A stretch of DNA of 12,012 bases from contig CAZRGV010000162.1 of assembly GCA_964599655.1 (NCBI GenBank), positions 1 to 12,012 on the forward strand, written 5' to 3'. Below are positions 6,453 to 12,012 of this stretch, piece after piece. This stretch comes from CAZRGV01 sp964599655. Its GTDB lineage: Bacteria > Planctomycetota > Planctomycetia > Isosphaerales > Isosphaeraceae. The notes beneath the pieces were generated by a model, which ran no database searches, was not told the DNA's origin, and saw only the letters and a list, made by a program, of their open reading frames with translations. Position 1 is the first letter of the stretch. Each line of letters starts with the position of its first letter. Both the position numbers and the translations under genes were made by a program.

Positions 6453-8640
6453 ATGTCCACGGTCTCGCTTGCCTTGATGTGGCACCAGCACCAGCCGTAC
6501 TACCCCGACGACGTCTCGGGGGAGAACCCCATGCCATGGGTCCGGCTGCACGGTACCAAGGACTACCTCGGCATGATCCTGCACCTCGACGAGGTGCCCG
6601 AGTTCCGCTGCACGATCAACCTCGTGCCCAGCCTGCTCGTTCAGATCGAGGCCTACGTCCAGGGCGCCACGGATCGCCACCTCCAGGTTTCACGCATCCC
6701 GGCCGATGGCCTGTCGCGCGAGGATGCCCTGTACCTGCTCGACCACTTCTTCATGGCCTTCGCCGACGCCATGATCCGCCCCCATCCCCGCTACTGGGAA
6801 CTCTACCAGCAGCGAGGTCTCGGCGTCAGCACCGCCGAGCAGGCGCTTCACCGCTTTCGAGACCGCGACCTCCGCGACCTCCAGGTCTGGTCCAACCTCG
6901 CCTGGTTCCACCCCTTGCTCTTCGAGAAAGATCCCGAACTCGCCGCGTTCAAGGCCAAGGACCGGCGTTACTCCGAGGACGACAAGAACTGGCTGCTCGA
7001 CAAACAGCGCGAGCTGCTCGCCCAGATCATCCCCCTGCACCGCAAGCTGGCCGACCGCGGCCAGGTCGAGCTGACCACCACGCCGTTCTACCACCCAATC
7101 CTTCCCTTGCTCTTCGACAAGCGGCTCGCCCGAGAGGCGATGCCCGACGTCAACCTCCCCGCGTTCCGTGACGGTTACCCCGAGGATGCCGAGGTCCACG
7201 TCCAGCGCGCCGTCGAGAGCCATCAACGCCACTTCGGCGAGCGTCCCAAGGGCATGTGGCCCAGCGAGGGCTCGGTCTGCCAGGCCATGATCCCCCTGCT
7301 CGTTCGCCACGGCATCCAGTGGATCGCCACCGACGAGGAAATCCTCGGCTGCTCCCTGCACGGCCGGGTCGGTCGAGACAGCCGGGGCCACGTCCGGCAT
7401 CCCGAACTGCTGTACCGGCCCTGGAAGGTCTCCGAGTTCGGCCACGACCTCTCGATCGTCTTCCGCGACCACGCCCTCTCCGACCAGATCGGCTTCCACT
7501 ACCAGCGAAGCCCCGGACCGGCCGCCGCCGCCGACTTCCTCGGCAAGCTCCAGGCCATCGGCCACGCCTGCCGCCACAACCAGAACCACAACCCGATCGT
7601 CCCCGTCATCCTCGACGGCGAAAACTGCTGGGAGTACTTCCCCGACGGCGGCGTCTCGTTCCTCCGGTCCCTCTATCAAACCGCAGTCCGCGAACCCGGC
7701 ATCAAGCCCGTCACCGTCGGCGAGCACCTCCGAGAGCATCCGCCGGTCGAGTACGTCCCTCGCCTCTTCTCCGGAAGCTGGATCAGCCACAACTTCGCCA
7801 TCTGGATCGGCCACCACGAGGACAACCAAGCCTGGGACGCCCTCCACGAAACCCGTAAGTTCCTCGTCAAGGAAACCGAATCCGGCCGCCACGACCAGGC
7901 CACCCTCGCCCGCGCCTGGGACGAGCTCTACATCGCCCAAGGCTCCGACTGGTTCTGGTGGTACGGCGACGACCACTCCAGCGCCCTCGACGCCCTCTTC
8001 GATCACCTCTTCCGCAAGCACCTGCGGAACGTCTTCACCCTGCTCGGCGCCGATCCGCCCGGCACCCTGTTTACCCCGATTTCCCAGGCCGCCCCCCGAA
8101 AACCGATCCACCAGCAGCCCACCACCTTCCTCCGCGTCCGGATCGACGGCCGATACTCCTACTTCGAGTGGATCAACGCCGCGCGTTACGTCTGCGGCAA
8201 CGACCGAGGCACCATGACCCTCGTCTCGCAAAGCCCCCTCAAGCAGGTCTGGTTCGGCTTCAACGCCGAACGGCTCCTGATCCGCGTCGACACCGACGGC
8301 GGGCCCGCCCACCAACGCCTCGCCGAGGCCGACCGCCTCCGCATCGGCTTCGTCGACCCTNNNNNNNNNNNNNNNNNNNNNNNNNNNNNNNNNNNNGACC
8401 GCCCACATCAACCACGCCGGCCGGCCCTCCAGCAACGGCACCACCGTCGAGGTCGCCACCGACGTCGTCCTCGAACTCGGCGTTCCCTTCGGCCGCCTCG
8501 GCCTCAAAGCCCACGACCCCATCCGCTTCTACGTCGAACTGCTCCAGGGCGATAACAGCCTCGATCGCGCCCCGCGCGAGGGGATCTTCGAACTCCACGT
8601 CCCGACCCCCGACTTCGAACGCGTCATGTGGCAGGTCTAG
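6453..8640 (+). CDS. Glycoside hydrolase family 57 (alpha-amylase / alpha-glucan-active enzyme)
   Basis: GH57 enzymes are retaining alpha-glucan hydrolases, transferases or branching enzymes. The protein is about 729 residues allowing for the N gap. The N-terminus carries the family's first motif, W-H-Q-H-Q-P-Y-Y (H11-Y17). G-M-W-P-S-E-G-S-V contains the expected nucleophile E272, and W-I-A-T-D-E-E the expected acid/base D294. V-I-L-D-G-E-N-C-W-E-Y-F (D388-E390) and G-S-D-W-F-W-W-Y-G-D-D-H (about residue 497) are also typical. The region after about residue 550 looks like a beta-rich C-terminal domain. Both catalytic residues are present, so activity is likely; substrate specificity (amylase, pullulanase or branching) cannot be settled. 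There is no signal peptide, so it is cytoplasmic, fitting intracellular glycogen turnover. The start is ATG with a weak GGGA 5 bases upstream. After the N run at 8361-8396 the reading resumes in another frame (T-A-H-I-N-H-A-G from 8398) and ends at TAG 8638-8640, so the gap length is wrong and the stop at 8555 in the first frame is an artefact. Confidence 0.92.
8361..8396. other. Assembly gap (36 N) inside the GH57 gene
   Basis: A run of 36 N. Upstream coding is in the frame of 6453, and downstream coding resumes in the frame of 8398 through to TAG at 8638. Continuity requires a true gap length of 2 modulo 3 (for example 35 or 38), so the recorded 36 is not exact. Confidence 0.97.
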
Positions 8641-8652
8641 GACTGATCCACA

Positions 8653-8685
8653 CGCAAACATTCATGAATCTACGCGGAATGTGCG
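8653..8685 (+). terminator. Imperfect hairpin after the GH57 gene
   Basis: CGCA (8653-8656) and CATTC (8659-8663) pair with GAATG (8677-8681) and TGCG (8682-8685), giving 9 bp with an AA bulge and a 13-base loop, 12 bases after the stop. There is no T-tract, so it is at best a weak or Rho-assisted stop, or an mRNA 3'-end structure. Confidence 0.25.
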
Positions 8686-8845
8686 GCCACCATTGATTCA
8701 ACCATGCCCACGTGCATAAAATACGATCAGGCCGGGCGGCCGGCCGGCTTCGATTCGAAATCGTTCGGAAACCGGACCGATGGCAAGCTGTTCCGAAGGA
8801 GGGCTCACCCCGGTCACCCGAACGCGTGCGCCGTCGCCGGCCGAT

Positions 8846-8875
8846 CCGACATCGCTCTTGCGGAAGTTCTACAAT
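8846..8875 (+). promoter_or_regulatory. Candidate sigma-70-type promoter upstream of galT
   Basis: CCGACA (8846-8851, 4 of 6 to TTGACA), an 18-base spacer, then TACAAT (8870-8875, 5 of 6). The pair resembles the candidate before the GH57 gene, and both read TACAATT. It could drive galT through a leader of about 290 bases, or the possible small ORF at 8896. Confidence 0.38.
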
Positions 8876-9156
8876 TTCAGGAGAGTTGCGGAGCGATGAC
8901 TCCGACGCCCGCGTTTCCCGGTTGGGCGGAGCCCCTCGTCGGGCCGCGGTTGGGCACGAGTCTCGTGGTCGTGTCGCACCGTTTCGACGGTGGCCCGTGG
9001 CTCTCGAACGGCTGGATTCTCGGCCGCGCTCCGAGGGGCTGTTCGACGGGTTGGTCGTCTCGTTTCGCGAGGCCAGGAAGGCCAACGCCTCGGGGCCGGG
9101 AGCTCCCGGTGTGACCCACCTGGCTCGAAAATCCCCGGACCCGTTTTCTTCCCGCC

Positions 9157-9163
9157 AGGGAGG
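9157..9163 (+). promoter_or_regulatory. Ribosome binding site fixing the galT start
   Basis: AGGGAGG lies 9 bases before the ATG at 9173. It supports the start at M-P-E-L-R-K-D-P rather than the upstream in-frame start at 8990, whose extra 61 residues are Arg/Gly/Pro-rich and unlike the family. Confidence 0.8.
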
Positions 9164-9172
9164 CCGATCCTC

Positions 9173-10237
9173 ATGCCCGAATTGCGAAAAGACCCGATCG
9201 TCGGCCGGTGGGTAATCATCGCGCACGAACGGGCCAAGCGGCCCCACGACTTCAAGGGGGAGGCCCAGTCCGTCGCCGAGCCCGGCCTTTGCCCCTTCTG
9301 CGAGGGCCAGGAAGACAAGACTCCCCCCGAGATCATCGCCTACCGCGAGCGAGGCACGCACGCCAACGGTCCCGGCTGGCGCGTTCGCGTCATTCCCAAC
9401 AAGTTCCCCGCCTTGAAGATCGAGGGCGACCTCAACAAGCGAGGCGAAGGCATCTACGACCACATGGCCGGCATCGGCGCCCATGAGGTCATCGTCGAAA
9501 GCCCGCGCCACGTCATCAGCATGGCCGACATGTCCGAGGAAAACATCCGAGAGGTCCTCTGGGTCTACCGCGACCGCCTCGTCGACCTCAAAAAAGACAG
9601 CCGACTCGTCCACGGCATCCTCTTCAAAAACGTCGGCGCCGCCGCCGGCGCCAGCCTCGAACACACCCACAGCCAGCTCATCGTCACCCCCACCGTCCCG
9701 ATCTCCGTCTGGGAAGAAATGACCGGCGCCCTCGAATTCTTCAACTACCGAGGCCGCTGCATCTACTGCGACATGGTCCAGCAAGAACTCGCCACCGAGA
9801 GCCGCATCGTCCTCGACACCCCCCACTTCACCGCGTTCTGCCCCTACGCCAGCCGCTTCCCCTTCGAAACCTGGATCCTCCCCAAAACCCACTCCAGCCA
9901 CTTCGAAAACATCCCCAAGCCCGGCGTCGACGACCTCGGCTCCGTCCTCCGCACCGTGCTCAACAAGCTGGAACTCGCCCTCGATAGCCCCCCCTACAAC
10001 TACATCATCCATACCGCCCCCTTCGACCACCAGGAACTCCCCCACTACCACTGGCACCTCGAAATCATCCCCCGGCTCACCAAGGTCGCCGGCTTCGAGT
10101 GGGGCTCCGGCTTCTACATCAACCCCGTCCCCCCCGAAGACGCCGCCGGATTCCTCCGAGACGTCGAGGTCGGCCCCCACAACACCGCTCGACCCGCCGT
10201 CAACGCCGGATTGAGAGCCGTGACCGGGCTGAGTTGA
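9173..10237 (+). CDS. galT: GalT-family hexose-1-phosphate nucleotidylyltransferase (HIT superfamily)
   Basis: GalT-type enzymes move a nucleotide between a sugar nucleotide and a hexose-1-phosphate through a nucleotidyl-histidine intermediate. The protein has 354 residues, close to the family length of about 350. The N-terminus L-R-K-D-P-I-V-G-R-W-V-I-I is typical. A zinc site like that of E. coli GalT (C52, C55, H115, H164) can be traced to C40, C43, H113 and H164. The active-site strand is A-G-A-S-L-E-H-T-H-S-Q, with H166 as the expected nucleophile; E. coli has H-P-H-G-Q at the same numbers. A second C-I-Y-C pair (C196, C199) and the C-terminal H-Y-H-W-H-L-E-I-I-P-R (H291, H293, H295) are present. 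H-T-H-S-Q rather than H-P-H-G-Q, with glycogen genes alongside, leaves open an ADP-glucose or generic hexose-1-phosphate specificity (plant ADP-glucose phosphorylase, as I recall it, has H-S-H-S-Q). Leucine codons are almost all CTC. The fold and chemistry are firm; the substrate is not. Confidence 0.88.
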   Translation: MPELRKDPIVGRWVIIAHERAKRPHDFKGEAQSVAEPGLCPFCEGQEDKTPPEIIAYRERGTHANGPGWRVRVIPNKFPALKIEGDLNKRGEGIYDHMAGIGAHEVIVESPRHVISMADMSEENIREVLWVYRDRLVDLKKDSRLVHGILFKNVGAAAGASLEHTHSQLIVTPTVPISVWEEMTGALEFFNYRGRCIYCDMVQQELATESRIVLDTPHFTAFCPYASRFPFETWILPKTHSSHFENIPKPGVDDLGSVLRTVLNKLELALDSPPYNYIIHTAPFDHQELPHYHWHLEIIPRLTKVAGFEWGSGFYINPVPPEDAAGFLRDVEVGPHNTARPAVNAGLRAVTGLS

Positions 10238-10464
10238 GGCACGCCATCGCGTCTCCTGTCCGTTCGGCACAATGCTTTTTTAGGACAATCTCTCGCGCGC
10301 CATCCCCACGCGGACGCGAAGAGTTCGCCTAATTTTTCTAAATTCCGGCGGATTTCCTCGATCCACCTTCCCCATTTTCCCGATGTTAAGGTTGGCCTCA
10401 ACGGGAGCGAGCCGCTGTGGGTCGGGCTCGGGGGCCCTTGGAAGCACATCGGGGAGCCGCATCC

Positions 10465-11733
10465 ATGGCCGCGACGTTGCGACAGATCGAGGCGAATCGG
10501 CGGAACGCCAGAAAAAGCACGGGGCCCCGCACCGACGAGGGGAAAAAGGTCTCGCGCGGCAATGCCCTCAAGCATGGCCTGGCCGGCAACGGCGTCGTCC
10601 GGCCGCCGGCCGAACGCGCCGCCTTTGAGCAGCGGCTGGCGGCCTGGAAGGCCGAATGGAAGCCGTCGGGCCCCTCCGAGAACTGGTTCCTCGAACGCAT
10701 GGTTTCGGCCTCGGTGCGGATCGATCGCTGCGATCGCATCGACCTGGCCCTTCGACAGCGGTTCGCCTTCCGCGCGGCCGTTTGCTGGGACGAGGACCAC
10801 CGCAAGGAAACCGAGCGCGTCGGCGAGCGGCTGCCCCGTTCGCCCGGACGCGTTGTCCGCGAGCTCCAGACCACGCGTCACGGCGTCGAATGGCTGCTCG
10901 AACGCTGGAGGGGGCTGGCCGAGATCCTCGACCGACGGATTGACTGGAACGACGAGCAGCGACGACTCGCGCTCGACCTGCTCGCCACACCTCGCGAGCT
11001 TCGAGACGGCCCGACCCGGCTCGATCCGCCCGACGGCCTCGACCCCATCGCCCACCGCCTCGCCCTGGCGCTCGCCGAGATCGAGGACCTCGAATCCTGG
11101 CGCGACGAGATCGGCCAGCACGTCGACGCGCACGACCGCGAGCTCGCCGAGCAAGGCATCGGCGCCGAGGTCTCCCGCCCGTTAATGCTCGCCCATCGCT
11201 ACGAATCGGCCGCCAACCGCGAGTTCCATCGCGCTCTCAACCAGTTCCTCCGCTTTCGCCGAGAGGCCCGAACCACCCTCTTCCATCGCGACCCCCTCGA
11301 CGACATCGACCTCCCGGACGACGACCCGGACCCGGACATCGACCTCGACGACGCCGATCTCGAGGCCCGGCTCCTTGAGGATTCCGACTCCTCCCAGAAC
11401 TCCATGCCCCTCGACACGACAGACCCTTCCGCTCGCTCCGAGCCTGAGCCCGCGCCGATCGTCGTTGTCGAGGCGCCGCTCCTTCCAGTCGCATCGACCA
11501 CGCTTCCGTTCGCAATGACCGCCCCCACGACCTCCGAGCCCGAAACCCCAACCACGACCCACGGCCCGAACCCTCCGGCGCGCCCCGCGACCGCCTCCGC
11601 CACGCCGTCCGGCACGGGTTTGTCGTCCCTCGGCATCGCCAGGCCGTCCTTCGTCGGCGCGCTCCGCGCCAAGCTCCAGCCCCCATCGAACCGCCGCAAC
11701 CGACGCGCGAACCGTCGCCGGGGCCACCGTTGA
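10465..11733 (+). CDS. Hypothetical protein with N-terminal G-P-R-T / N-A-L-K-H-G-L signature
   Basis: The protein has 422 residues from an ATG with GGGGAG 8 bases upstream; the upstream GTG at 10417 lacks such a site. Residues about 10-39 hold a basic signature (N-R-R-N-A-R-K-S-T-G-P-R-T, then G-K, S-R and N-A-L-K-H-G-L) that I know from many uncharacterised planctomycete and acidobacterial proteins, often several per genome. Residues about 45-270 are mainly helical, Arg/Glu-rich and probably alpha-helical bundle or coiled coil. Residues about 277-310 are strongly acidic (runs of D with D-P-D and D-L-D), then comes a Pro/Thr/Ser/Ala-rich, presumably disordered stretch, and the end is very basic (R-R-N-R-R-A-N-R-R-R-G-H-R). 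There is no signal peptide, enzyme motif or transposase motif. The basic ends suggest nucleic acid binding, but this is inference. It is not obviously linked to the genes upstream. The gene call is firm; the function is unknown. Confidence 0.82.
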   Translation: MAATLRQIEANRRNARKSTGPRTDEGKKVSRGNALKHGLAGNGVVRPPAERAAFEQRLAAWKAEWKPSGPSENWFLERMVSASVRIDRCDRIDLALRQRFAFRAAVCWDEDHRKETERVGERLPRSPGRVVRELQTTRHGVEWLLERWRGLAEILDRRIDWNDEQRRLALDLLATPRELRDGPTRLDPPDGLDPIAHRLALALAEIEDLESWRDEIGQHVDAHDRELAEQGIGAEVSRPLMLAHRYESAANREFHRALNQFLRFRREARTTLFHRDPLDDIDLPDDDPDPDIDLDDADLEARLLEDSDSSQNSMPLDTTDPSARSEPEPAPIVVVEAPLLPVASTTLPFAMTAPTTSEPETPTTTHGPNPPARPATASATPSGTGLSSLGIARPSFVGALRAKLQPPSNRRNRRANRRRGHR

Positions 11734-11811
11734 ACCCGATCGGGCCGCTCGACATAACCTCTTGTCGAATAAGCCATTGCATCCCTCTCCGATCCCAACC
11801 GCAGGGCGCCG

Positions 11812-12012
11812 AAGGGGTGCCTAGGTTCGTGTCGCTCCCCGCGCGACCGCACGACCGCGACCGGGCCCAAGGGGTGCCTGGGGTCGTGTCGACCCCCGGC
11901 GCGACCGCACGACCGCGACCGGGCCCAAGGGGTGCCTGGGGTCGTGTCGACCCCCGGCGCGACCGCACGACCGCGACCGGGCCCAAGGGGTGCCTGGGGT
12001 CGTGTCGACCCC
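11812..12012. repeat. 58-bp tandem repeat array, each unit with a short hairpin
   Basis: Three full units and one partial unit: 11812-11868 (57 bp, diverged), 11869-11926 and 11927-11984 (58 bp, identical to each other), and 11985-12012 (cut by the window end). Each starts AAGGGGTGCC and ends GACCGGGCCC. The intact units contain GGGGTCG-TGT-CGACCCC, a perfect 7-bp stem with a 3-base loop (for example 11880-11896), followed by a GACCGC-rich half. The first unit has lost most of this symmetry, as expected for an array edge. Units abut without spacers, so it is not CRISPR. The length is not a multiple of 3, so it is not a coding repeat. It lies 78 bases after the preceding gene. Confidence 0.9.

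Larger units (their letters stand above)
8641..9172. other. Intergenic region between the GH57 and galT genes, with a possible broken small gene
   Basis: This gap of 532 bases begins with an imperfect hairpin (8653-8685). It carries a promoter candidate at 8846-8875 and then an ATG at 8896 preceded by AGGAGAG. From 8896 the frame reads M-T-P-T-P-A-F-P-G-W-A-E-P-L with GC-rich third positions as far as about 9030. After that, coding-like codon bias moves to another frame (S-E-G-L-F-D-G-L-V-V-S-F-R-E-A-R-K-A, about 9034-9090). This could be a frameshifted small gene or an accident of high GC. I recognise no family. The first frame alone would give 72 residues ending at 9114. Confidence 0.35.

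Noticed and set aside
6690..8522. A 610-residue open frame on the - strand opposite the GH57 gene
   Set aside because: It is a shadow of the GH57 codons and passes through the N gap, so its continuity is not real.
8624..10270. A 548-residue open frame on the - strand opposite galT
   Set aside because: The + strand shows the full GalT motif set; the antisense product is a G/V/D/E-rich shadow with no recognisable motif.
10271..10282. T-run after galT as an intrinsic terminator
   Set aside because: The six-T run is not preceded by a GC-rich stem; only a distant TGTCC/GGACA pairing encloses it, which is the wrong geometry.
11812..12012. CRISPR array
   Set aside because: The 58-bp units abut directly with no unique spacers, and no cas gene is in view.

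Overview
The window looks like a chromosomal segment from a high-GC planctomycete, probably of the Isosphaeraceae/Gemmatales type. This is inferred from the strong G/C preference at third codon positions, the style of the HlyD and TolC proteins, a protein with the N-A-R-K-S-T-G-P-R-T...N-A-L-K-H-G-L signature that recurs in planctomycete proteomes, and a GC-rich intergenic tandem repeat. The genus cannot be fixed from the sequence alone. All six recognisable genes lie on the + strand. No tRNA, rRNA, transposase or CRISPR array was found. Two runs of N (336-380 and 8361-8396) interrupt genes, and both N-run lengths disagree with the reading frames on either side, so they are placeholders rather than true lengths.

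Layout: (1) 2-3140 is the end of an export operon. It holds a HlyD-type periplasmic adaptor, cut off by the window start, which overlaps by 4 bp with a TolC-type outer-membrane channel; the inner-membrane partner is presumably upstream. (2) 3141-3518 is non-coding, with GC-rich direct repeats that can form small hairpins. (3) 3519-5297 encodes a secreted PDZ-domain protein of unknown function. It is followed by a hairpin and then a textbook intrinsic terminator at 5398-5428. (4) 5566-10237 is a glycogen/alpha-glucan block: a glycogen-synthase-like gene that has lost about 225 internal residues, a GH57 glycoside hydrolase, and a GalT-family nucleotidylyltransferase. Similar TACAAT-type promoter candidates lie upstream of the GH57 and galT genes. 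(5) 10465-11733 is a hypothetical protein of the G-P-R-T/N-A-L-K-H-G-L family. (6) 11812-12012 is a 58-bp tandem repeat array with a short hairpin in each unit, running off the window end.

How the genes fit together: the first two encode parts of a tripartite efflux or type I secretion path. The glgA/GH57/galT set concerns building and remodelling alpha-glucan and exchanging sugar-1-phosphates with nucleotide sugars. The points most worth a second look are the internally deleted but still open GlgA, the H-T-H-S-Q active site of the GalT homologue beside a glycogen gene (possibly an ADP-glucose-handling enzyme), and the 58-bp hairpin array. I found no clear evidence of a wholly new multi-gene system.
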